A DNA stretch of 64,000 nucleotides from Rhynochetos jubatus. Taxonomy: Eukaryota; Chordata; Aves; Eurypygiformes; Rhynochetidae. The stretch covers positions 3,162,001-3,226,000 of the forward strand of contig CM050666.1 of NCBI GenBank assembly GCA_027574665.1, read 5' to 3'. A program made the position numbers and the translations under genes. The notes beneath the pieces were generated by a model that searched no databases, was not told where the DNA came from, and was given only the letters and a program-made list of their open reading frames with translations. Positions 9,165 to 20,245 of the stretch are shown piece by piece (within the stretch, counting starts at the first letter, position 1; each line of letters starts with the position of its first letter).

Positions 9165-11713
9165 TCAGGCTTCGGCCACGATCAGGTCCCTGGTGACTTG
9201 GAAAGCCGCGATGAGGGAGCTCAGCTGAATCTTTTCACTGGTCCCAGCAGCCAGCCGGTACCTGGAGCCGGGGCACAGGCAGGTTCGGGTGTTTACACCC
9301 GCGTCCGTATCCCGACATCACGGCAGGAGCGAGCCAAGCGCGGTGCCGGCAGGTTTGCGCGGCAGGGAGGATGCGCAGGGGCTGCGGGTGCCCGCCGGCG
9401 GTGCCCACCAGCTGCTGGGACCCAGCACAGCACGCCACGGTGGGCAACAGCTCCCCGGCCGGGGCGCGTGGGGGCAAGGAGCAGGGGGCCCCCGACACTT
9501 ACTCGATGTCTGCCATTTTGATCAGCAGCTGGATGCGGACCGAGGGCGGGAAATCGACTGCAGAGAGAAGGCGACGGCGAGCGTCAGCGTGGGCGGGGGG
9601 CACGGTTGGCCCTCCCAGGAGCAGCCAGGAGCCGGCCCCGGGAGCCCCTACCTCTGTGCACAAAGAGGTGGATCTCGGTGAGGATGTCCTGCAGCGCCAA
9701 GCCCTTCAGCGTCTTCAGCTCTGTGATTTCTGAGACAGCGAGTGAAGGGCTTTCTTCCAAGCCTTTCCCTGTGAGATCCCACTCCTCATCCCCACAACAA
9801 CCCCAAGGACCCTCCCCAGCGAGCAGCACCCATCCCAGGTGGAGCAGGAGGCCGGAGGATGGGAAGCCCTGGCAAAGAGAAGGATTTACGGCAGCGGAGG
9901 GCAAAGGATACTGCGGTAGGCGGTGGAAAAGTCCTGGTTCAGCATCCAGTCAAGGATGTTGGCAATGTCCGACTTGAGGGGGTGTCCCGTGCAGGTGTAG
10001 ACGTTCTCCTCTGTCACCTTCCCGAAGGCCATGGTGGTGCTCTGAGGAAGAGGAGGGTGGAGGAAGGATGAAGAGCTCGGCCCTTCCTCCACCGACCCCT
10101 CCAGGGCAGCTGCCTGCCTGGGCCCAACCGCTGCCGGCTCACAGGAGGGGAGAGCAGCCACGGTGCGCACCTGCAAGATATTGAGGGCTCTGCGCATGTC
10201 ACCGCTTGAGAGCGTCACCAGAGCCTTCATCCCGTCCTTGGTCACATCCACCCTGGAAAACAAGACCTGCGGCTGCAGAGGGAGCCAGCGCTGCCGGAGG
10301 GAAATAGAACCGTGGAGACCCAAACCCGCGTAGGGGGAACACGGGGGCACGGTGGGTGCTGCCGCCACCCCCAGCTCACCCCTCCTCCTGTATGACGTGC
10401 TGCAGCCGGGGCACCATCAGCTCCGGGGTGAGGGGGCCGAAGCGGAAGCGCGTGCAGCGGGATTGCAAGGCGGGAATGATCTTGGAGAGGTAGTTGCAGA
10501 TGAGGCAAAAGCGGGTGTTTTCGGTGAACTTCTCGATCACTGCGGAGAGGAGGGAGGAGAGGCTGGTCCTTGTCTGCCACGACGCACAGGATCCCACCCC
10601 GCGCTGGGGAAGGCTGAAGGGATGCCGGCGGTGTGGGGTCCCCGGCGCCCCTCACCTCGCCTCAGGGCGTTCTGAGCGTCCTGGGTCATGGCGTCAGCTT
10701 CGTCCAGGATGACGAGCTTGAAGCCTTTCCTTAAAGAGAAAAAAGGGGGTGGTTTTGGTCCCGGCTGGGGGGTTGCTGCTGGAGAAGGGGGAGCCGGGGA
10801 TGCTTATTCCCAGCCTGACCCCCAACGAGCGCTCCCGGGGAGCCCTCCCTTCCCTCTGGACTGGCATCCCTATCGCCCATCCGCACCGCCCTCACCCTCC
10901 CTGCTCGCTGGGCACCCCTGGCTCCTCACCCGCCCCGGCACGCTGCCCACCCCAGGAGCCCCCCGCATCCACCTCCCCCGCCGAGGGCCGGAGCGGGCCG
11001 TTTCTGCGGGGGGGTGACGAGGGGCTGGGGAGCTTTGGGAAGCGTGGACCCGTCACGTACTTAAAGATGGTCCTGGTGCTGGCGAAGCTCAGGATGGGCC
11101 CCCGGACGATGTCAATGCCCCGGTCATCGGAGGCGTTGAGCTGCGGGGAGACGGTGTGGGTCCACATCCCGGTTCGAGGGCCCACCCGGGGGACACCCCC
11201 CGATCCCATCCCCACTTACCTCCAGCACCATAGAACCGAACTCCCGCTCCCGGTACAGCTGCTTGGCACAGGCCAGGATGGTGGAGGTCTTGCCGGTACC
11301 GGGAGGCCCATAGAGGAGCAGATGCGGGAGCCGGTCCTCGCTGATGAACCGCTGTACTGGGGGGTGGGGTTAACGGGCTGGGGGATGCCCGGTACCCCCG
11401 GTGCTGCGGGGGGGTCTGCTGACCGGGGGGCGGGTGTACGTACCGAGGAGGGGGGTTACTCACCGGGGATGAGGTGATACTCACCGGGGGAGGGGGGCGC
11501 TACCGGCGGGGGGGGGGGGGTACTTACTGGTGCTGAGGATATCCCGGTGAGAGACCAGCTCCGACAGCGCCTGCGGCCGGTACTTCTCCACCCTGCACCG
11601 GGGACAGCGAACCGGGGGCGGGGGGGGTCAGCGCCCGCCGCTCCCCCGCCATGGCCCGCCCCGCGCCGGTCCCGGCCGTACCACGGCAGGTTCCCGCCGC
11701 CCGCTCGCGCCAT
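9165..11713 (-). CDS. RFC5: Replication factor C subunit 5 (clamp loader), complete, 11 exons
   Basis: Minus-strand coding exons: 11682-11713, 11528-11592, 11220-11356, 11061-11140, 10656-10729, 10380-10539, 10171-10252, 9912-10041, 9652-9729, 9503-9557, 9165-9261 (TGA 9167-9165). Phases agree throughout; the product is 329 residues. RFC5 is one of the small AAA+ subunits of the RFC1-5 complex that loads the PCNA clamp at primer-template junctions; it also serves in checkpoint and alternative loaders. Motifs seen: Walker A GPPGTGKT (49-56), LNASDDRG (79-86), Walker B LDEAD (113-117), the SRC motif (156-158) donating an arginine finger to the neighbouring subunit, and sensor-2 SGDMRRALN (about 199-207). 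All catalytic-fold residues are present. The N-terminus (MARAGGGNLPWVEKYRP) is about 11 residues shorter than I recall for human. Donor GTATCC of exon 8 is weak but phase and protein demand it. Confidence 0.96.
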
Positions 11714-11930
11714 CCTCCGCCTCGCGAGAGCACCGGGAAAGGGGCGGGGTGGCCGGACACCCCTCCCCCCCGCTCCGCCCCGTTCCCGGCGCGCGCGGTT
11801 GGGGCGGTGGGGCGGAGCGTGGTGCTGGGGGGTGGTACAGCACGGGGGGGAGTTTGGGGGGGAGAACGGCGCGGGGGGCGGCGGAGTAAGGGCATGGGGG
11901 GGAGCGCGGTACCGGGAGCTGCTGGCGTGA
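11540..11930 (-). promoter_or_regulatory. RFC5: CpG-rich promoter of RFC5
   Basis: GC- and CpG-dense DNA surrounds RFC5 exon 1 and extends about 200 bp upstream (higher coordinates), ending where a minisatellite starts near 11935. The initiator ATG has A at -3 and G at +4 on the minus strand. There is no TATA box close to the start. Promoter identity is inferred from CpG content and position. Confidence 0.55.
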
Positions 11931-11934
11931 GGCT

Positions 11935-13370
11935 CTGGGCATGATCCCGGGGAGAGCGGCCCCGGGAATTGCGAGAGCGATAACATGATCCCGGGGAAAG
12001 TGGCACCGGGAATTGCGAGAGAGAAGTTGGGGACATGATCCTGGGCAGAGTGCGGCACCGGGAATTTGCGGGGGTGATGTTATGGGCATGATTCAGTGGA
12101 AAGTGGCACCGGGGATTGCGAGAGCGATGTTATGAGCGTGATCCCGGGGAAAATGCAGCACTGGGAATTGCGAGAGCGATGACATGATCCCGAGGAGAGC
12201 GGCACTGGGAATTGCGAGAGAGAAGTTGGGGACATGATCCTGGGCAGAGTGCGGCACCGGGAATTTGCGGGGGTGATGTTATGGACATGACCCTGGGGAG
12301 AGCGCAGCACCGGGAATTGTGAGAGTGATGTTACGGGCATGATCCCAGAGAGAGCACGGCACCAGGAATTGCGAGAGCGATGTTATGGGCATGATCCTGG
12401 GGAGAGCGCGGCACTGGGAATTGCAAGAGTGATGTTACGGGCATGATCCCAGAGAGAGCACGGCACCGGGAATTGCGAAAGTGTTGTTATGGGCATGATC
12501 CTGGGGAGAGCGCGGCACTGGGAATTGGGAGAGCGATGTTATGGGCATGATCCCAGGGAGAGCGCGGCACTGGGAATTGGGAGAGCGATGTTATGGGCAC
12601 GATCCTGGGCAGACAAGGTGCTGGGAAGTGGTGAAGGAAAGTTGTGGGCGTGATTTTGGGGAGACGGTGCTGCGGGTACTCGTGAAAGCAAGGAAATGCC
12701 TGTGCTTTCGGGAAAGCACAGCACCGGGAGTTGCTGAAGGAGGGTTATAGGCGTGTTTTTGGGGAGATTGCGGCACTGGGAATTGCTAAAGCAGGGTTGT
12801 GGGTGTGCTTTTGGGGAGCATGAGGTGTTGGTTGTCATCAAAGCGAGGTCGTGTTCAGGGTCTTGTGGAAAGAAGAGCGCAGAGTTGCTGAAGTGAAGCT
12901 GTGGGGCGCGATACTGGGGAGAGCACGGCGCTGGGAATCGCTGGAGCAAGGCTGGGGGAGCGTTTTTGGGGAGAACGAGGTGCCGGCGTTCACCAAAGCA
13001 GCGTGGTGCTTGGGCTTCTGGCGGGAGCACGGCACTGGGAAGTGATGGAGGCAAGTTGTGGGCATGATTTTGGGCAGATGGCACTGCAGATACTCGTGAA
13101 AGCAAGGAAGTGCCCGTGCTTCTGGGGAGAGCGTGTCACCAGGAATTGCTGAAGGAAGGTTGTGGACCTGCATTTGGGGAGAATGCGGTGCTGGGAGTTG
13201 CTAAAGCAGGGTTGTGGGTATGATTTTGGGGAGAGCGCGGTGTTGGTGTTCACCGAGGTGAGGTGGTGTTTGTGCTTTTGAGCAGACCCCAGCACTAGGG
13301 ATTGCTAAAGGAAAGTTGTGGGCGTGTTTGTAGGGGAGCAAGGTGCTGGCGTTCAGCAAAGCAGCGTGCT
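11935..13370. repeat. Minisatellite of about 44-54 bp units upstream of RFC5
   Basis: About 1.4 kb of tandem copies share the cores GCATGATCCYGGGGAGAGCG, GCACTGGGAATTGCGAGAG and CGATGTTATG. Copies are well conserved to about 12600, then decay into versions such as TGATTTTGGGGAGA and GGGAATTGCTAAAG up to about 13370, so the far end looks older. It begins about 220 bp upstream of the RFC5 start codon. No gene is encoded. Confidence 0.9.
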
Positions 13371-14280
13371 GCTCAGGCTGCTGGGGAGGGTGCAGTGTCG
13401 GGAACTGGAAGATCAACTGGCCAAGACCACAGTGTCCCACTGCCTGACTGTGGTCTTGGGGTGACCCTGCTCGTGGAAAGCCCCCGGGGTGAGAGTGGCT
13501 GGGTGAAGGGGGGCACCCCAAGGCTGCCTGCGAGCTGGAGGAGAGCAGCCCTGTGTGGTTCTCCCACTGCGACGGGAGCAGCAAGCTCAAGAGGTGGCTG
13601 CAAGGAGGAGAACACCTTTATCCCCGTCCCTGCCCCTTCCTGGTGCATCAGAGCAGCCCAAGGATTTGCAGGTCTCTTTTCTTCTGGTTGATGAACTTGA
13701 AAAATCAGCCCCGTCTTCTATCCCTCGTGCTGCCAAAGCTGCAGAACAGGGGTGTCTGTGCCCAGGGCCACGGGGCTCCCGGCTGTTCCTGACCGTCCTG
13801 GATGCAGACAGAGTCACCTCCAAAGGGAGAGGAGCCCATGCTGCTTCAGGCTGGGCTTTGGCAAATGGCTGGAGCCTCCTTAGAGAAGTGGCTTAGAGGG
13901 GAAAACAGCCTAAGCTGGCTGCCGGGGGTGTGAGGCGCTGCTCCAGGTGCTGTGCCATGGATGGAGAAAGAGCAGGGCGGCAGGGAGAGGATCCGGCTTG
14001 GGAAGTGGGGAGAGGATGGGAAGCGATCTGCCGGGAAGTGGAGGTGGTGAGGAGTATAGCGGGGGGGCAAAAAATAAATCATAGGGACCTCCCATCGCTG
14101 GCAATGGAAGGGAAAATATCACAGAGCTCCAGGTCAGATCCTACGGAAACCCAACAAGCTACCAGAGGGCAGCTGTTTGCCTCATTTTTTTTCTCCCCCA
14201 CCTTTTTTTTCCCCCCTATTTTTTCTCCCCAGCCCCGCAAGTGAAAGCAGGTGCTGGAAGCTGAGCTCAGCAAGCCTCAG
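13371..14280. other. Intergenic DNA without a recognisable gene
   Basis: This is unique-looking sequence between the RFC5-side minisatellite and the LTR relic. Short open frames on both strands show no known domain. There is a T-rich tract at about 14185-14225. Confidence 0.5.
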
Positions 14281-14394
14281 CCGTTCTGCTGGGCGCTGGC
14301 AGCGGTGACAGATGGCCCTTCCGACGGCACGGCGAGGAGCTGCGGGGTCCTTCCCGAGCACCTGGGAACCGGCTGGGAGGTACCACTCAGCACC

Positions 14395-14660
14395 TGGTTG
14401 TGCACTGGTCAGTGGACGGTGAGAAATTGTATTGTATCATATGTTTTATTTTCTATTATTTTAATTATTTATTATTAGCAGTATCTGTGTATATTAATTT
14501 AGATTCAATTAGTAAATAGTTCTTATCTCAATTTTATGAACTTCCTTCTTTTTCCTCCGATTCTTCCCCTCCACTGGAGGAAGGGACAGGGATTTGTGAG
14601 AGCGGCTTCATGGTATTTTGCTAGCCGGAGTTAAACCACGACAGTCCCGGAGCCCGGATG
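14395..14660 (+). mobile_element. Degraded avian endogenous retrovirus LTR relic (ERVL-like), partial
   Basis: The region reads GTGAGAAATTGTATTGTATC, an AT-rich TTTATTATTA-like stretch, TCTCAATTTTATGAAC, CCGATTCTTCCCC, GAGAGCGGCTTCATGG, then GCCGGAGTTAAACCACGACA at the end. This order matches the 3' part of a common bird ERVL-type LTR, whose terminus I recall as GCCGGGGTTAAACCACGACA. It is heavily mutated, and no gag, pol or env frame is attached. The left boundary is uncertain and I did not find target-site duplications. It is probably an old solo or truncated LTR. Confidence 0.7.
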
Positions 14661-16105
14661 GACTCGGGCTTCTCCCCTATGGAGCAGGTGTGGAGCTACT
14701 GTTCTCTCTTCATGTCTGCCTTCGCCTGAGGCGAGCTCTTGTCCTTCAAAATGGATCTGTCTGGGCATTTTTTCCCCCCTCCTGTGCCCCATCATTAATA
14801 AATCCTGAGCTCCAGACCAGGAAAAATCTTGGAAGGGGGCAGGAAAGGTCTGCTTGCGGCCGGTGCGTGCGCTTGGATCCGCAGGGGTATTTCTCACGGG
14901 TGGTTTCACCCCTTTCTCAACCACATTGCTTTAAAGATTTTTTTAATTTCCTTGACTGGTTGCTCTTTAACGGTGTTAAAATTGACGGGTGCATGTCCCT
15001 ACAACGATTCCGCATCGTTAGGACCAGCTGAATTATTAACCAGTGTCTGAGCTGCCTGGCTTATTTACCTATTGCACCTCTTGGGTAGGGGACCGGCAGG
15101 TCACGTTGGTAAACAGCGTTATAAATTCATAGCGCTGTCGATAGGTTCGTTAGCAGCCCTGAGGCGTCAGGCGCATCCCTTCAGAAGGGGACGAGGGAAT
15201 TCCAGGTAGGTGGTGGCCGAGGTGTGATGGTGGCAGAGATGCTCTTTTGCAGGGAAAAAAAACGGGGGCTTTTGGAGAGGTGAAATCCAAAGGATCCATC
15301 AGAGGTGGATTTGCTGTTTGACAATATCATCAATATTAATAATAAATACAAATGCTAGTGTGAGGAACCTCCTTGCACACAGAGCGGCACCCAGCCTTTC
15401 AGACAAACGAACCTAAGGGCTCGGCAACCAGCCAGGACAACGATTTAGCACTCATGGCTGGTGGCCAGTGGCATGTAAAAGCCTCATGGGGTGGTTTTAT
15501 GGGGAATTTGGAGGGAAAAGCCTTGAGTGACGCTGCGAGCACGCTCCAGCTGGCGAAGGCTTGGCTTCACCAGGGTGGGTTTGGTCAGGGTTCGCCTGGC
15601 CATGTGCCGAGGGGATGCCCTCCTTCCCGGTGCCCTGGCGGAGCATCCTCCTCGCTAGGTGCTGTGCGAAAATGAACCTGATTTCAAGAGACTCTTGGAA
15701 GCTCCCAGCTCCGAGGTGCAAGAAGCCCAGAACAGGTGGATTAAGCCATTGCAAGTTGCGTTTTATATCAACTGATTGTGCCAAAACCAAGCTGTGTTTA
15801 GGAAATGGAGCAGTTCATGTTGCTGAGTGACAATGTGTATGGGATCCAGGCACGGTAACGAAGGAAATTAATAATTCAAGCTGTCCAAGGCTGTAGAATA
15901 GAAAAACATAGGTTTTCTTATTGATCTCAGGCCCATTCCATAATGGGCATCCACCAGCCCAGCTCAGCGTGCATGAGTTGTCCCACCGACTGCAGTAAGG
16001 CTTTTTGGGGAGCATGAAGTTCAGCGTACACCCAAAATCCCTGCAGGTCTTCTGCTGCTGGTTGTTTGGAGTTGGGTTTGGTTTTCTCCGTGGAGTCTCC
16101 TTGCA
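14661..16105. other. Intergenic DNA, nothing recognised
   Basis: This is mixed-composition sequence with no exon-like pattern, known repeat or RNA gene that I can identify. AT-rich patches occur at about 14930-15150 and 15300-15360. Confidence 0.45.
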
Positions 16106-16335
16106 TTTTATATTTTATTTTATTTTATTTTATTTTATTTTATTTTATTTTATTTTATTTTATTTTTTTTTATTTATTTTATTTATTTTATTTTATTTTA
16201 TTTTATTTTATTTTATTTTATTTTATTTTATTTTTTTTTATTTTTTTATTTATTTTATTTTATTTTATTTTATTTTATTTTATTTTATTTTATTTTATTT
16301 TATTTTACCTTACCTTACTCTACTTTACTTTACTT
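16106..16335. repeat. (TTTTA)n pentanucleotide microsatellite
   Basis: About 230 bp of TTTTA repeats is interrupted by longer T runs and TTTA units. It decays at the right end into TTACC/TTACT variants (16306-16335). Such an A-rich tract (on minus) can be the tail of a decayed retroposon, but no element body is recognisable beside it. Confidence 0.95.
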
Positions 16336-17017
16336 CCCTTCCCCTATTTATTTATTTTGAAGGGCAGATTCTGGGATTGTGGGATGTTTTCCCCTGGAAG
16401 CTGTCGGAGATGTGGGGAGTGGGAGCAGCAGCGTGGGCAGAGGATGCCGAGGGGGATGCCCTCGCTGCCCAGCACCCTCATTTTGAGCTGGTGGTCTCAG
16501 CATCCTCCCTCCTCCACGTACCATCCCATCCTTCCCTCCCTCGTAATCGCATCTGGGAGGAAAAGCTGGCAGAGTGGCAGGATGCCTCTCCCCTGGGAGC
16601 CCAAACAGCCCTCGCAGCTGCCCCAGTGCCCCACAATGCCCCCCAGTGCCCCCCAGTGCTGCTTCCTCCCATCCACCCCAGCTAAAACACCCTGTTTATA
16701 TAAAACATATAAACATTCACCTATATATATGTGTAAATGCATGTGAAATTCAGGATAAAATCGAGATCGCAGCCCAGCTACAATGCGATTCCGTGTTCAG
16801 AAATCGCACCGGCATCTGCCTTCCGCTCCGTTGCTCCAGTGGGTTTCACCGCCTGGTCCTGCTCCTCGTTGCAAGTACCAGAGCGAGTCCCGGCTGGTCC
16901 AAACACGCTGAGCAGAAGGTACAGCTGGTGCAGGTCGGGTACCATAGTCTGGCATCCCTTGTTATCCACAGGATATTATAGTGTATTCTTACTCTGTTCA
17001 CTTCGGGTATGCTAGCT
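16336..17017. other. Intergenic DNA between two microsatellites
   Basis: No gene or mobile element was recognised. A short AT-rich patch with TATATATATG lies at about 16690-16745. Confidence 0.45.
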
Positions 17018-17177
17018 GCTCCTCTCCTCTCCTCTCCTCTCCTCTCCTCTCCTCTCCTCTCCTCTCCTCTCCTCTCCTCTCCTCTCCTCTCCTCTCCTCT
17101 CCTCTCCTCTCCTCTCCTCTCCTCTCCTCTCCTCTCCTCTCCTCTCCTCTCCTCTCCTCTCCTCTCCTCTCCTCTCC
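17018..17177. repeat. (CCTCT)n pentanucleotide microsatellite
   Basis: About 32 virtually perfect CCTCT copies form a pure pyrimidine/purine mirror-symmetric tract. It is followed directly by AT-rich DNA with ATATATACAAATATAC. The purity of the array suggests recent expansion. Confidence 0.97.
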
Positions 17178-17639
17178 CATATATACAAATATACAAATCC
17201 CATATTAATAGTTAATGAAATAATTTATATGATATTAAATTATTCTATGAGATTATATAAATGTGTATTAAACCTGTAACTACATGTATATTTTAATAGT
17301 TATAGAAGACATAAAATATGTGCTCTCTGTTCTCTGCTGCCTCCTGGGGCTGGGCTGAACCCCAACATCGCTGAGTGTGCTAGAGGGCAGTGGGGTTCAC
17401 CCCCTGCGTGTGGGGTCAGTGCTTCTACAGGGGCTCTGCTCGCTGGGAAATGCAGCTCCGGGGATGCGTGGCGCTGGGGCGGCTTTTTTTGGCTTCTACC
17501 CTGCAAGCTGGGGGTGACCGTGGGGCCATCACCTTGGCTTCTGGGCAGGGGGGAGCAGGGGGATGTCTGGGTGCCCTCCTCCTCCTGTGCACCCTGCTGC
17601 TGCTCCCCAAAGTGCATCCTTGGTATTTTAAACCTCTGG

Positions 17640-17800
17640 AGCAGTGGAGGGAAGAGGGGATCCAGGGGGGAGAGGGGAGCCAGGGGGGAGAGGGGAGCCA
17701 GGGGTAAGAAGGGAGCCAGGGGGAGAGGGGTGATCTGGGGGGAAGAGGGGAGCCAGGGGGAGAGGGGAGCCAGGGGGAAGAGGGGAGCAAGGGGAGAATT
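17640..17800. repeat. Purine-rich degenerate tandem repeat
   Basis: Copies of GGGAGCCAGGGGGAGAGG of about 16-24 bp, with AAG variants, form a strongly purine-biased strand. The unit is irregular and no gene is encoded. Confidence 0.8.
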
Positions 17801-18169
17801 TGGGTTTAGTTTGGTTTTCCTCCCTTTAGGGCCAAGTGCTGTGGGTGGGGGGTGGGCTGCAGGGTCCCCCCCAGCTTTCCCTGGGGCCACTGCAGATTGC
17901 CATCCCACCCCCCCGCCGTCCATCCCATTTTGGGTGACCCTCGGGGTGCCAGGGTGAGGCTTGGCCCGGCCCTGAGCACATGGGCATCCCTCCCCACCGT
18001 GCTGGGGGGGCTGGGGTGGGAGGGCAGCCAGGGCAACCGGCCCCCCCTGCCCCCCGTGATGTGAATCCTGCCCATTCCTTCCGCAGTGGGGCTGCGGTGT
18101 GATTCCCCGTTGCACCCCAGTACGGCTTCCTTAGGGTTTCGGGTGTGCATATCCCCTGCCCCTCCAGCT
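17801..18169. other. Intergenic DNA without a recognisable gene
   Basis: This is a GC-rich stretch between the purine-rich repeat and the C-rich minisatellite. Nothing recognisable was seen. Confidence 0.45.
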
Positions 18170-19695
18170 GCACCTGCTGCTCCCGCCCTGCAGCTGCCCC
18201 CCAGCGGCACCAGGCCCCCCCACTGCACCAGACCCCCTCCCCCAATGCAGTAGGCCCACCGGTTGCCCCAAGGCCCCATACAGCAGGATGCCCCATTGCA
18301 TCAGGGTCCCCCCCATTGCATCAGTCCCCCCGTTGCGGCAGGACCCCTGGTGCAAGGCCACCCCTTTGCACCATGGACCCCAGTGCAGCTGGGACCCTTT
18401 TGCATCAGCCCCTCCTCCCCCCATTGCCCCAGAGATTTGCCCATTGCACCACCTCCCCCCCATTGCCCCAGGGACCCCCCATTGTAGCAGGACTCCTCCA
18501 TTATCCCAGGGATCCTCACTGCCCCCTCGTGCCCTCCCCCACTGCACCAGAGACCCCCCGTTGCACCAGCCCCTCCCATTGCAGGAGGACCCCCACTGCA
18601 CCCCATCATTACTCCAGCCCCCCCCGTTGCAGCAGGGTCTCTCATTGCACCCCCTTATAGCACCAGGCCCCGCCAGTTGCACGAGGGACACCCCATTGCA
18701 CCAGTGTCCTCACATCGCACCAGCCCCTCCCATTGCAGGAGGACCCCCATTGCACCCCATCATTACTCCACCCCCCCCCTTGCAGCAGGGTCTCTCATTG
18801 CACTCCCTCATTGCCCCAGCCCCCCCCAGTTGTACCAGGGACCCCCCATTGCACCAGGCCCCCCATTGCAGCAGGGTCCTCCATTGTACCCCCTCTTAGC
18901 ACCATGGCACCCCTATTGCCTCCCCATTGCACCAGCCCCCCCCAGTGCAGCAGGACTCCCCCATTGCCCCAGGCCTCCCCATTGCCCCAGGGATCCCACA
19001 TTGCACCAGCCCCCTCCCATTGCAGTAGGGCCCCCATTGCACCCCATCATTGCACCAGACACCCCCCCATTGCACCAGGGTCCCCCATTGCACCCCCTCA
19101 TTGCCCCAGGCCCCCCCAGTTGCCCCAGGGACCCCCATTGCACCAGGATGCCCACATCACACCAGCCCCCCCGCATTGCAGCAGGGTCTCTCATTGCACC
19201 CCCTTATAGCACCAGGGCACTGCTATTGTCCAAGACGCCCCCAGTTGCACCAGCCCCCCCCAGTGCAGCAGGACTCCCCCATTGCACCAACCCCCTCCCA
19301 TTGCCCCAGGCCCCCCCCAGTTGCACCAGAAACGCCCCATTGCAACAGCCCCCCATTGCAGCAGGACTCCCCCATTGCCCCAGGGCTCCCCATTGCACCA
19401 GCCCCCCCCCCCATTGCACCAGGGTCCCCCACTGTTCCCCCTCATTGCCCCAGCTCCCCCCAGTTGCCCCAGGGACCCCCATTGCACCAGTGTCCCCACA
19501 TCGCACCAGCCCCCCCGCATTGCAGAAGGAGACCTATTGCAGAAGGACCCCCATTGCACCCCATCATTGCACCAGACACCCCCCTCCCCATTGCCCCAGG
19601 CTCCCCCATTGCACCCCCCCATTGCCCCAGGGACCCCCATTGCACCAGGGACCCCCATTGCGCCCCCCTCATTGCCGCAGCCCCCCCCCGCAGCA
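18170..19695. repeat. C-rich minisatellite upstream of KSR2
   Basis: About 1.5 kb is built of irregular units of about 15-30 bp: CCCCCCATTGCACCAG, CCCCATTGCCCCAGGGA, TTGCAGCAGGAC and similar. One strand is almost free of G runs while the other carries dozens of GGGG tracts. The array ends about 370 bp before the KSR2 start codon. Long frames across it on both strands (Gly/Asn/Trp/Met-rich or Pro/His-rich) are repeat artefacts. Confidence 0.9.
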
Positions 19696-19963
19696 GCTCC
19701 CCCATGGCACCCCCTCCCTCCCCATCCCTCCCCCCGCCGCACCGTGCCCGGGGCGGGGGCGGGTGCCGGTCGGCGGTGGCGGAGAGCCTGTGCTGGGGTG
19801 GGGGTTGCCTATGTGTGCGTGCGGGGGGGGTTCCCGCGCGGAGCAGCGCGCAACGAGCGCGGCCCCGCGGTGCCGGAGCGCGCCGCCCCCGCCCCCGCCC
19901 CGCCGCGCCCGGGGGGGGGGGGAGCGGCCGCGGCGCCGCGCTGACGGCTCGGTGGGCACCGCG

Positions 19964-19993
19964 ATGCTGCGGGCCGCGGCGGAGCGGGGCTGA
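19964..19993 (+). other. Upstream ORF (9 codons plus stop) in the presumed KSR2 leader
   Basis: The frame reads ATG CTG CGG GCC GCG GCG GAG CGG GGC TGA. It ends 75 bp before the KSR2 initiation codon. It would matter only if transcription starts upstream of 19964. Its ATG has G at -3 and C at +4, a moderate context. Confidence 0.45.
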
Positions 19994-20068
19994 GCGGCGC
20001 GGGGCGGAGGGGGGGGGGGCCGCGGCGGCGGGGGGTGGAGGAAGGGGGGGGGGGGGGCGCGGCGAGCG

Positions 20069-20245
20069 ATGGATGAGGACAACATGACGAGGAGCGAGGA
20101 GCAGGGGCTGAGTGTGCAGAAGGCGCTGCAGCAGTGCGAGCTGGTCCAGAACATGATCGACATCAGCATCTCCAACCTGGAGGGGCTCCGCACCAAGTGC
20201 GCCGCCTCCAACGACCTCACGCAGAAGGAGATCCGCACCCTGGAG
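20069..20245 (+). CDS. KSR2: KSR2 coding exon 1 (start of CA1)
   Basis: This exon encodes residues 1-59, beginning [12 protein letters not shown] and ending [10 protein letters not shown], followed by donor GTAAGG. It contributes the first part of the KSR-specific CA1 region, a helical segment that contacts B-Raf. Conservation with mammalian KSR2 is almost complete. The start codon has G at -3 and G at +4. Confidence 0.96.

Noticed and set aside
16005-16746. Phe/Ile/Leu/Tyr-rich frames resembling membrane proteins
   Set aside because: Translation of the (TTTTA)n microsatellite.
16846-17215. GEERR- and LLSSP-repeat frames
   Set aside because: Translation of the (CCTCT)n microsatellite in either direction.
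18131-19993. Asn/Gly/Trp-rich minus and Pro/His-rich plus frames
   Set aside because: Generated by the C-rich minisatellite before KSR2; open in several frames at once.
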